From assembly GCA_024640185.1 (NCBI GenBank), contig JAHEFN010000022.1, forward strand, positions 1 to 14,549: DNA of 14,549 nucleotides, in the 5' to 3' direction. Within the stretch, counting starts at the first letter, position 1. Each line of letters opens with the position of its first letter. The translations under genes and the position numbers were made by a program. This DNA comes from Gemmatimonadota bacterium. Lineage in GTDB: Bacteria > Gemmatimonadota > Gemmatimonadetes > Gemmatimonadales > GWC2-71-9. The notes under the pieces are model-generated. The model saw nothing but the letters and a program-made list of their open reading frames with translations. It was not told where the DNA came from and searched no databases. This document shows, piece after piece, positions 6,769-13,064 of the stretch.

Positions 6769-7115
6769 CCGCCCAGCTGCAGCGGCTCCGACTCGGGGCG
6801 GTGATGACAGTGGCCGTCGGCACCCTGGCGGCGTTGATCTGGGGGATGGTCGGCTTGGTGGCCGCCGCGGTGTTCGGCGGGGTGGCCACCGGGATCCAGC
6901 TGTTGGCCGCTCGCTGGTCTCGGTTGACGGGACGGCGGGCGACCCCCGACCAGCTGGCGATCTACTTGATCGGCATGGTGCTCCGGATCGTCGGGGTGGT
7001 GCTGATCGGCGTGGCGGTGACAACTGATCGGGCGACGTTCCCTCCGGGACCGGCCGCCATGGGATATCTGGGGACCTTGCTCCCCCTGATGTGGTTGGAG
7101 ACTCGACTGGCGTGA
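6765..7115 (+). CDS. atpI: ATP synthase subunit I (AtpI) family protein
   Basis: This 116-residue protein has about four hydrophobic segments (residues 11-28, 30-48, 64-82, 97-112) separated by a basic loop with RWSRLTGRR. Position and topology match the AtpI family, which assists assembly of the c-ring. Sequence conservation in this family is low, so the call rests mainly on location between atpZ and atpB. It overlaps atpZ by four bases (ATGA) and its TGA overlaps a GTG start of atpB (GTGA at 7112), suggesting translational coupling on both sides. Confidence 0.75.
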   Translation: MTAQLQRLRLGAVMTVAVGTLAALIWGMVGLVAAAVFGGVATGIQLLAARWSRLTGRRATPDQLAIYLIGMVLRIVGVVLIGVAVTTDRATFPPGPAAMGYLGTLLPLMWLETRLA

Positions 7116-7981
7116 GAAGCGAAGACGGCGGGCCATTCAATATCAGCGAGATGATCTTCCATCACACGGGAGACGCTCACGAGCTGGATTTCCAGCCGCT
7201 GTTCACCATTCCCTTGCCACACTGGGAGCCGGTGCACATCGGCTCCCTCGTCGTGGACCTCTCGCCGACGAAGCATGTCGTCTTCCTGATCCTGGCCGCG
7301 GTGCTCACCTTCCTGTTGCTCAAGCTCGCCTCGATCGGCGTCGCTCGAGCCAGGCGCGAGGGACGGGCACCCCGCGGATTCGCCGGCTTCATGGAGATGT
7401 TCGTCCTCTGGGTCCGGCAGGACATGGCCATCGCCAACATCGGCCACGAGAGCGGTGCACGGTACGCCCCGCTGGTGATGACCTTCTTCTTCTTCATCCT
7501 GATCTGCAACATCCTCGGCCTGATGCCCTGGGGCGCCTCGCCGACCGGCAACCTCGCGGTCACTGGCGCGCTGGCGATCCTCGCCTTCCTGGTCATCGAG
7601 ATCGGCGGGATGCTCAAGCTCGGCTTCAAGGGATACATGGGGACGATCTTCCCCAAGATTCCCGGGATGGACGGCGCGATGGGGCTGGTCATGAGCGTGG
7701 CCCTCGCCCCGATCGAGATCCTTTCGAAGTTCGTCAAGCCGATTGCGCTGGCGATCCGACTCTTCGGCAACATGCTCGCCGGCCACTTCGTGATCCTCTC
7801 GCTGTTCGGGATCGTGTTCATGTTCGGCAGCATCGAGTATTTCCGCTGGGGGATCGGCACCGTCACGGCGGCGGTGGTCCTCGGCGTGATGGCCTTGGAA
7901 CTCTTCGTCGCGTTCCTGCAGGCGTACGTCTTCGCCCTGCTGAGCGCGGTGTTCATCGGCTTGATGCAGCACGAGCACTAG
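7112..7981 (+). CDS. atpB: F-type ATP synthase subunit a
   Basis: From GTG 7112 the product has 289 residues. It carries the subunit a signature in the penultimate helices, KPIALAIRLFGNMLAGH, where Arg216 is the essential arginine that faces the c-ring carboxylate. Other helices include VVFLILAAVLTFLLLKL and TFFFFILICNILGLMPWG. Subunit a forms the half-channels for ion passage beside the c-ring in the inner membrane. Three starts are possible: GTG 7091 (24-base overlap with atpI), GTG 7112 (four-base GTGA overlap, with GGAG 11 bases upstream), or ATG 7151 just before MIFHHTGDAHELD. GTG 7112 was chosen for the coupling overlap. A long untranslated spacer follows before atpE. Confidence 0.93.
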   Translation: MRSEDGGPFNISEMIFHHTGDAHELDFQPLFTIPLPHWEPVHIGSLVVDLSPTKHVVFLILAAVLTFLLLKLASIGVARARREGRAPRGFAGFMEMFVLWVRQDMAIANIGHESGARYAPLVMTFFFFILICNILGLMPWGASPTGNLAVTGALAILAFLVIEIGGMLKLGFKGYMGTIFPKIPGMDGAMGLVMSVALAPIEILSKFVKPIALAIRLFGNMLAGHFVILSLFGIVFMFGSIEYFRWGIGTVTAAVVLGVMALELFVAFLQAYVFALLSAVFIGLMQHEH

Positions 7982-8170
7982 GAAGGCGGTACTCCACCCT
8001 CCCGCGCATCCCGTGGGGGTGGAACACGAGGCGGTGATCGCCACCACCTCAGGGGGTTGGGCCGCTGGCCCGCTGACCTCCATCGCACGGCCCCGTTCCG
8101 GAAGAGACGGGTCACCGACGCGAGCGATGCGAACGACCACTGATCTTCCATTGAAATGGATTGACTGACA
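7982..8170 (+). other. 189-base structured spacer between atpB and atpE
   Basis: No gene is seen here, although every other junction in this operon overlaps or is under 15 bases. Potential hairpins in order: TCCACCCTC (7993-8001) with GAGGGTGGA-like 8015-8023 (one wobble); GGGCC-GCT-GGCCC (8059-8071); CCCGT/ACGGG around 8093-8112; and TCCAT-TGAA-ATGGA (8147-8160) ten bases before the atpE start. It may set the high expression needed for the c-ring, through RNA processing, stability or an internal promoter. No clear promoter was recognised. Confidence 0.5.
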
Positions 8171-8449
8171 ATGAGCATGATGAATCTGCTGATGCAGGCC
8201 GAGGCCGCCCAGGTTGCCGAGGCTGCTGCCAAGGGTTGGGGCGCGATGGGCGCCGGTATCGGGATGGGCCTCGCGCTGATCGGCGCCGGCATCGGCCTCG
8301 GCCGGATCGGTGGCCAGGTGGCCGAGGGCATCGCCCGTCAGCCGGAGGCCGAGGGTGCCATTCGTGGTGCCGGCCTGCTGTTCGCGGTGCTCCTCGAGGG
8401 CGCCACGATCATCGCCCTGGTGTTCGCCCTGCTGTTCAAGTTCATCTAA
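8171..8449 (+). CDS. atpE: F-type ATP synthase subunit c
   Basis: This 92-residue hairpin protein has a Gly-rich first helix (residues about 24-46, GAGIGMGLALIGAGIGLGRIG), the polar loop ARQPEA (Arg56-Gln57-Pro58), and a second helix with the ion-carrying Glu76 in LLFAVLLEGATIIALVF. It forms the rotating c-ring. The residue after Glu76 is Gly, and no Gln occupies the first-helix position used by sodium-dependent enzymes, which points to protons. The N-terminus is about 10 residues longer than many c subunits. ATG 8171 lacks a strong ribosome site (GGA ten bases upstream); a nearby ATG at 8177 is possible. A 189-base spacer separates it from atpB. Confidence 0.95.
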   Translation: MSMMNLLMQAEAAQVAEAAAKGWGAMGAGIGMGLALIGAGIGLGRIGGQVAEGIARQPEAEGAIRGAGLLFAVLLEGATIIALVFALLFKFI

Positions 8450-8461
8450 GACGCAGGACGA

Positions 8462-9025
8462 ATGGTCATGACGCTCCCGTTGCTTCTCCTGATTCAGGAG
8501 GCCGAACACGCCGTCGAAGCAGGCGGCCTGCCGGCACCGTTCCAGCCCACCCTCGGTCTGGTCATCTGGACCTGGGTGGTCTTCATCGCGCTGTTGATCG
8601 TCCTGGCGAAGTTCGTCTATCCCGGACTCGTCAAGATGACCGCCGATCGTGAAGCCACGATCAACCAGCAGCTCGCCGAGGCAAAGCGGCTCCAGGCCGA
8701 GGCCGAGGCGGGGTTGGAGGAGCAGCGGGCGCTCCTGGCCGCTGCCAGGGGTGAGGCCCAGGCCATCGTGGGTGAGGCGCGTGACGCCGCCGAGCGGGAA
8801 CGCGCGTCGGCGGTGGCCAGGACCCGGACGGAACAGGAAGAGATCCTGGCCCGTGCCAAGCAGGAAATCGCCGCCGAGGGTGAGCGGGCGAAGGCGGAGA
8901 TGCGGCGCGAGGCGGTCGACCTGGCCATCGCCGCCGCGGGCAAGGTGATCGGCCGGCAGCTCGACGCCGATGCCGACCGCACGCTGGTCGAGGATTACCT
9001 CAGCGAGATCGGCAGCCAGGCGTGA
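8462..9025 (+). CDS. atpF: F-type ATP synthase subunit b
   Basis: This 187-residue protein has one membrane helix (residues about 31-52, LVIWTWVVFIALLIVLAKFVYP) followed by a long Ala/Glu/Arg-rich coiled coil (about 60-165), the peripheral stalk of the enzyme. Only one b-type gene is present, so the stalk is probably a b homodimer unless a b' is encoded elsewhere. AGGA at 8455-8458 precedes two nearby starts, ATG 8462 and ATG 8468; the second has the more usual spacing. The final codons overlap the atpH start (GTGA at 9022). Confidence 0.93.
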   Translation: MVMTLPLLLLIQEAEHAVEAGGLPAPFQPTLGLVIWTWVVFIALLIVLAKFVYPGLVKMTADREATINQQLAEAKRLQAEAEAGLEEQRALLAAARGEAQAIVGEARDAAERERASAVARTRTEQEEILARAKQEIAAEGERAKAEMRREAVDLAIAAAGKVIGRQLDADADRTLVEDYLSEIGSQA

Positions 9026-9555
9026 GGCCGATCTCGATCGCCCGGAACTACGCCGACACGCTCTTCGAGTTGGCGTCCACGGCGAATGCGATCGAGCCGT
9101 GGGGTGAGCTCATCGACGTGACCAGTGCCGCGATGCTGGCGCCGTCGATCGAGGTGGTGCTGATGTCACCGCGGGTCAGCCGCGAGCAGAAGGTCGCCAT
9201 CCTCAGCGAGGCGCTGAAGGATGCGCCACGCCAGTTCACGCTGTTCATCATCGCGATGATCCGCCGTGGCCGGCAGCCGTTGATCGGCATGGTCGCCGAT
9301 GAGTATCGCGTCCTGCTCGACGACAAGCTGGGCCGGGTGCGGGCCGGCATCACCGTGGCCCGTGAGATCGATGAGGCCGCCAAGGCCAGCTTCGTCGCAC
9401 GGCTCGCCAAGGCGATCGACAAGGAAGTGATTGCCGGGTTCGTGGTCGATCCCGCGATCCTCGGTGGTACGCTCGTCCGGATTGGGGATCAGATCTATGA
9501 CGGCACGGTGCGCAAGCGCCTGAGCCGGCTCCGGCGGCAGTTGCTGACCGGCTGA
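9022..9555 (+). CDS. atpH: F-type ATP synthase subunit delta
   Basis: This 177-residue protein has the usual length for delta (OSCP), which links the b stalk to the top of the F1 head. It begins ISIARNYADTLFELA and ends with the conserved FVVDPAILGGTLVRIGDQIY followed by a basic tail. The GTG start at 9022 overlaps the atpF stop by four bases. It is the last gene of the operon: a strong hairpin follows at 9578-9606, and the usual next gene, atpA, is absent. Confidence 0.94.
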   Translation: MRPISIARNYADTLFELASTANAIEPWGELIDVTSAAMLAPSIEVVLMSPRVSREQKVAILSEALKDAPRQFTLFIIAMIRRGRQPLIGMVADEYRVLLDDKLGRVRAGITVAREIDEAAKASFVARLAKAIDKEVIAGFVVDPAILGGTLVRIGDQIYDGTVRKRLSRLRRQLLTG

Positions 9556-9577
9556 GCCCGGCCTGATCTGGTTGTCT

Positions 9578-9606
9578 CGCGCCGCACCCCGACGGGGTGC
9601 GGCGCG
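9578..9606 (+). terminator. Terminator of the ATP synthase operon
   Basis: A perfect 13-bp stem, CGCGCCGCACCCC (9578-9590) with its complement at 9594-9606, closes a three-base loop (GAC) and is followed by a short TTT (9607-9609). It lies 22 bases after the atpH stop. Confidence 0.8.
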
Positions 9607-9619
9607 TTTCGTTGGCGGC

Positions 9620-9625
9620 TATCCT
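9620..9625 (+). promoter_or_regulatory. Possible -10 element of the ferredoxin operon
   Basis: TATCCT ends seven bases before the GTG start at 9633, with no ribosome site between. The stretch TATCCTTCCGCGC-GTG resembles TACCTTCCGCCGCC-GTG at atpZ. The -35 position falls in the terminator arm and has no consensus match. Confidence 0.35.
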
Positions 9626-9632
9626 TCCGCGC

Positions 9633-10205
9633 GTGACCGACTTCTCTGGTGACCGACGCTCGTTCTTCCGCCGCGCCTTTGGTGACGTGGCGCGACAGGT
9701 CGCCAAGGCGACCGAGGACCGCGTGGTCCGGCGCAGCTACGTGCGCCCTCCCGGGGCCCTCCCCGAGATGGCCTTTCTTGCCGCCTGCACGCGGTGCGGC
9801 GAGTGTGCCACCGCCTGCCCGGCCGGGGCGATCCTCCATGTCCCCTCGCGCGGCGGATTGGCGGCAGCCACCCCGTACCTCGAGCCGGGCCGGATTCCGT
9901 GCCTCGTCTGCGCCGACATGCCGTGCATCCCCGTCTGCCCCACCGACGCCCTCACGATGCCGGACACCGGCTGGGCCGAGGAGCGGCTGGGTCGGGTGGA
10001 ATTGCATCCCGAGCGCTGCATTACCTTCGAGGGGAAGCCCTGTGGGGTGTGTGCCACGGCCTGTCCGGTCGGCGAGTCGGCCCTCGCGATGGATGAGGAC
10101 GGCCGACCGGTGCTCAAGGCCGAGGGCTGTGTCGGTTGCGGGGCCTGTGTGCGCGAGTGCATCACCATTCCGTCGTCCTTCACCTTTCATCCGGTGGATC
10201 GCTGA
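9633..10205 (+). CDS. Four-cluster 4Fe-4S ferredoxin, NapG/MauM-like
   Basis: The 190-residue product has four cysteine sets: C52-x2-C55-x2-C58-x3-C62-P; C90-x2-C93-x4-C98-x3-C102-P; C129-x7-C137-x2-C140-x3-C144-P; and C166-x2-C169-x2-C172-x3-C176. The x4 gap in set two and the x7 gap in set three are typical of the MauM/NapG electron-transfer family. The N-terminus has DRRSFFRRAF, like a twin-arginine motif, but no hydrophobic stretch follows, so export by Tat is doubtful; NapF-type cytoplasmic ferredoxins look similar. No nitrate reductase or amine dehydrogenase gene is nearby, so the partner is unknown. GTG 9633 is inferred: an earlier in-frame ATG lies in the terminator stem. The stop overlaps the cupin ATG by one base (TGATG). 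Confidence 0.85.
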   Translation: MTDFSGDRRSFFRRAFGDVARQVAKATEDRVVRRSYVRPPGALPEMAFLAACTRCGECATACPAGAILHVPSRGGLAAATPYLEPGRIPCLVCADMPCIPVCPTDALTMPDTGWAEERLGRVELHPERCITFEGKPCGVCATACPVGESALAMDEDGRPVLKAEGCVGCGACVRECITIPSSFTFHPVDR

Positions 10206-10561
10206 TGTCCGAAGTCCCCTTTCGGGTCGAGAAGCCCTGGGGTCATGAGTTGATCTGGGCGCACACCGACCGGTATGTCGGCAAGGTTCTCCACGTCAAC
10301 GCCGGTCATGTCCTCTCCTGCCAATACCACCTGCAGAAGGATGAGACCATGCACGTGCTGAGTGGCACGCTCATCCTCCGGCTCTGGGCATCGCCCGACG
10401 CCGAGCCGACCGAACGGGTGATGCAGGCCGGCGAGTCGGTGCACGTCACACCCGGGACCATTCATTCGATCGAGGCGGTGGCAGACTGCGACGTCCTCGA
10501 GGCCTCGACGCCGGAACTGGACGACATCGTCCGGATCCGGGACCGCTACGGAAGGACATGA
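10205..10561 (+). CDS. Cupin related to mannose-6-phosphate isomerase type II
   Basis: This 118-residue single-domain cupin has likely metal ligands His42, Gln44 and Glu47 (YHLQKDETMHVLSG) and His87 (PGTIHSIEA). The ending STPELDDIVRIRDRYGR is characteristic of the isomerase domain of bifunctional mannose-1-phosphate guanylyltransferase/mannose-6-phosphate isomerase enzymes. Here that domain stands alone. The likely role is isomerising or sensing a hexose phosphate that feeds the next gene's product; activity is inferred. The second metal-site histidine of the usual H-x-H-x-x-E pattern is Gln, so catalysis needs checking. It overlaps the ferredoxin gene by one base and is followed after four bases by the nucleotidyltransferase. 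Confidence 0.8.
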   Translation: MSEVPFRVEKPWGHELIWAHTDRYVGKVLHVNAGHVLSCQYHLQKDETMHVLSGTLILRLWASPDAEPTERVMQAGESVHVTPGTIHSIEAVADCDVLEASTPELDDIVRIRDRYGRT

Positions 10562-10565
10562 CCTG

Positions 10566-11549
10566 ATGCAGGTGATCATCCCGCTGGCCGGCAAGGGCTC
10601 CCGGCTCCGGCCCCACACCCACCTGGTCCCCAAGCCGATGCTGAAGGTCGCCGGCCGGCCGGTGATGGACTGGGTGATGGACCGGCTCGATGGCCTCGAC
10701 ATCGAGGAGTTGATCTTCATCACCGGGCACCTCAAGGAGCAGGTCGAGGCCTACACCGGGTCGCGCTACGCCGCGCCGTCCCGCTATGTCGAGCAGGTGG
10801 TCCAGGATGGCACCGCTGGAGCCGTGAACCTCGCCCGACCGCATGTGCACGGTCCGGTGATGATCATCTTTGTCGACACCGTCTTCGAGGCCGACCTGAC
10901 CCTCGCCAACACCGCCGATGCCGACGGCATCATCTGGGCCAAGGAGGTCGAGGACTACCAGCGGTTCGGCGTGGTGGTGCGCGATGCGCAGGGGTACATG
11001 ACCCGGATCGTTGAGAAGCCCTCGGAGCCGATCTCGAAGCTCGCCAACATCGGCCTCTACTACATGCGCGATGTCGAGGCGCTCTGGGCGGGCATCGACC
11101 ACACCCTGGCGAGTCCGACGGTCAAGGGGGAGTACTTCCTCACCGACGCCTTCCAGCACATGATCGACCAGGGCCGCCGGATCCTGACGGCCGAGGTCGG
11201 CGGGTGGTACGACTGCGGTCAACTGGGCACCACGCTCGAGACCAACGGGATCTTGTTGGCGAAGGGGGCCGCGCGACACCCGGCGTTCGGCGCGGATGTC
11301 ACGATCATCGACCCGGTGCTGATCGAGGATGGCTGCACCATCGCGAACTCGACCATCGGGCCGAACGTCTCGATCGATGCCGGCTCGACGGTGCGGGGAT
11401 CGACGATTCGCGACAGCATCATCGGCAGCGACTGCGAGATCGTCGGGAGCACGGTGCATGATGCGATGCTGGGCGACCATGTGGTGGTGGCGGACTTCAC
11501 GGGATCGGCCTCCATCGGCAGTCACTCGCAGCTCACCGGGGGGGTCTGA
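10566..11549 (+). CDS. Sugar-1-phosphate nucleotidyltransferase with beta-helix tail
   Basis: This 327-residue enzyme starts with the nucleotide-binding signature GKGSRLRPHTHLVPKPML (residues 9-26). It also carries VVQDGTAGAVN, a metal-binding Asp104 in MIIFVDTVF, the EKP loop (IVEKPSEPISKLANIGLYYM) and GGWYDCGQLGTTLETN. Residues from about 240 to the end form hexapeptide-type repeats (VTIIDP, CTIANS, STVRGS, STIRDS), a left-handed beta helix as in GlmU-like and archaeal bifunctional enzymes. It should join a sugar-1-phosphate to an NTP, giving an NDP-sugar and pyrophosphate; which sugar is not clear (glucose/dTDP or mannose/GDP are candidates, the latter favoured by the cupin). AAGGA nine bases upstream supports ATG 10566. 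Its stop overlaps the next ATG (TGATG at 11547). Confidence 0.88.
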   Translation: MQVIIPLAGKGSRLRPHTHLVPKPMLKVAGRPVMDWVMDRLDGLDIEELIFITGHLKEQVEAYTGSRYAAPSRYVEQVVQDGTAGAVNLARPHVHGPVMIIFVDTVFEADLTLANTADADGIIWAKEVEDYQRFGVVVRDAQGYMTRIVEKPSEPISKLANIGLYYMRDVEALWAGIDHTLASPTVKGEYFLTDAFQHMIDQGRRILTAEVGGWYDCGQLGTTLETNGILLAKGAARHPAFGADVTIIDPVLIEDGCTIANSTIGPNVSIDAGSTVRGSTIRDSIIGSDCEIVGSTVHDAMLGDHVVVADFTGSASIGSHSQLTGGV

Positions 11550-12967
11550 TGTCGCTCGACCAGTTGCTGGCTTCGTACCTCGACCTCGCCCGACACCTCG
11601 ATCCCCTGAGCCATCCCCACGAGGCACCGGCGGAGGTTCATGCCCGGCTCGGTCGCTTCGACCTGCCGTGGCTCAGCGCGCAGGCCACGGCGCTGAAGAG
11701 CATCGCCAATGCCATCGAGGACCTCGAGGATGTTGAGGACCTCGATGATGAGGTTGACCGCACCATGCTGATCGACACCGTGCGGGCCGAGGTGATGCGA
11801 CTCGACGATGCCGTGGGACGGGAGTGGGCCGACCCCGGGTTGCCGCTTCGCCACGCCATGCTGGCGCTCGACACCCTGATGGGCGAGGACTTTGATGCCG
11901 CCCACGAGGCGGCGCTCCGTGCACGGATTGCCGAACTGCCGGGGTTTCTTGGCACGCTCGAGGACGACGACCGCCCCGCGCCCGGGTTCATGGTCGAGGC
12001 CGCGAGTCGCGCCGTCGAGGGGTTGGCCGAACGGCTCGACATCGCCTCCGAGCGACTCGACGACGAACTGGTCGGTCCGGTGCTCACGGCGCTGGCGTTG
12101 CACCGCGACTGGATCGCCAAGCCCGCCCGCCTCGGTGGAGCACTCGGCATCGGCGAGGAGGCGGTGGAGGCGCGGATCACGCTGCTCTCGCCCGAGCCCG
12201 TTGGCGTCAAGGGCGCGCTGCGCGTTCTGGAGTTGCGCCGGGCTGGGGTCGAGCGATCACTGGTCACGGCTGCCGACGAGCTCGGCTATGACGCCGATTG
12301 GCGGGCTGCCCTCGACGCCCTGCCGGAGATCGCCGAGCTCGATCCGCTCGACCGACTCGACGCCTGGGAGGAGGAGTGGTCACGGGTGGCAGACGGGTTG
12401 ACCGAGCTCGGCGGCCGGATGCCCACCATGCCCGCACCACCGGCCCCGATGGCCGACGATCGGGCCACGCTCGGAGCGCTCGCCGTCCGGGCATGGGCCG
12501 CCGCGATCTTCGAGGCGGGTCGGCTGACCCAGGCACGGCCGGTACGACGCCTGTTGGTGGCGCCCGGGCTTCGGAGGGGCTGGGAGCGCAGTGTCGCGGC
12601 CGTGCTCCGCGAAACCCTCGTCATCGGCTCCCCGGAGCGGCGGTTGGCCTCGGCGCATCTGGCGCTCCGCGACAATCTCCTGGCCGAGACCGACCTCATG
12701 TTGCAGGCCCAGCGAGGGACGGCCGAGGAGCTGGCCCAACGGGCCGGTGAGTTGGCTGGTCTCGACATCGACTCCGCTCGTGACATGGTGGTCGCGGTTG
12801 CCTCGGAGCCGTTCGAGGCGCTCGCCGCGGGGTTGGCGCACGAGGGATGGCAGGGGTGGTACGCCGAAGCTGGCGAGACGCCGATCGAGTTCCTGCGGCT
12901 GGCCACGGGCGGCGGCGGGCTCGCCGTGCCGCTGGCCCGGTGGGCGCTGTCGATCAGCGAGGGGTGA
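11549..12967 (+). CDS. DUF885-like protein without the metal-site motif
   Basis: The 472-residue product is acidic, helical and lacks a signal peptide. It resembles DUF885 in its N-terminal half (VDRTMLIDTVRAEVMRLDD, then WADPGLPLRHAMLALDTLM and LPGFLGTLEDD) and in a C-terminal stretch from Gly344-Trp345 through ALRDNLLAETDLMLQAQRGT. Known DUF885 proteins are M3-like metallohydrolases with an H-E-x-x-P-G-H type site. That site is missing here, and the segment where it should lie (about residues 260-343) is short and Ala/Pro-rich. If the relation holds, the protein is a degenerate, probably non-catalytic member. The assignment was made by eye and could be wrong; it is then a protein of unknown function. 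The start overlaps the nucleotidyltransferase stop (TGATG), so the two are translationally coupled. Confidence 0.55.
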   Translation: MSLDQLLASYLDLARHLDPLSHPHEAPAEVHARLGRFDLPWLSAQATALKSIANAIEDLEDVEDLDDEVDRTMLIDTVRAEVMRLDDAVGREWADPGLPLRHAMLALDTLMGEDFDAAHEAALRARIAELPGFLGTLEDDDRPAPGFMVEAASRAVEGLAERLDIASERLDDELVGPVLTALALHRDWIAKPARLGGALGIGEEAVEARITLLSPEPVGVKGALRVLELRRAGVERSLVTAADELGYDADWRAALDALPEIAELDPLDRLDAWEEEWSRVADGLTELGGRMPTMPAPPAPMADDRATLGALAVRAWAAAIFEAGRLTQARPVRRLLVAPGLRRGWERSVAAVLRETLVIGSPERRLASAHLALRDNLLAETDLMLQAQRGTAEELAQRAGELAGLDIDSARDMVVAVASEPFEALAAGLAHEGWQGWYAEAGETPIEFLRLATGGGGLAVPLARWALSISEG

Positions 12968-12968
12968 G

Positions 12969-13059
12969 GGACAACAGACGAGAGACGAGAGACGAGCGAC
13001 GAGGGACGACGGGCGTTAGACGATAGGCGAGAGACGAGAGACAAGAGACAACACGCGAG
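12969..13059 (+). repeat. Heptanucleotide repeat, consensus AGACGAG, thirteen phased units
   Basis: Thirteen consecutive seven-base units in strict phase fill nearly the whole gap between the DUF885-like gene and the MFS gene. Six read AGACGAG or differ at one base near the left end (units at 12976, 12983, 12990), and perfect AGACGAG recurs at 13032. The central units (13004-13024: GGACGAC, GGGCGTT, AGACGAT) are the most diverged. Phase is kept despite substitutions, so the array decayed by point mutation rather than by indels. Confidence 0.9.
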
Positions 13060-13064
13060 GTCGT

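Noticed and set aside
8171..8449. Sodium-dependent c-ring
   Set aside because: The residue after the key Glu76 is Gly, and the first-helix glutamine of sodium enzymes is absent, so a proton ring is more likely.
6962..8509. 515-residue minus-strand open frame across atpI, atpB and atpE
   Set aside because: Its His/Asp/Glu/Arg-rich composition is typical of antisense frames in high-GC DNA, and the plus strand encodes clear ATP synthase subunits.
12969..13059. CRISPR array
   Set aside because: The units are seven bases with no spacers, and no cas genes are present.
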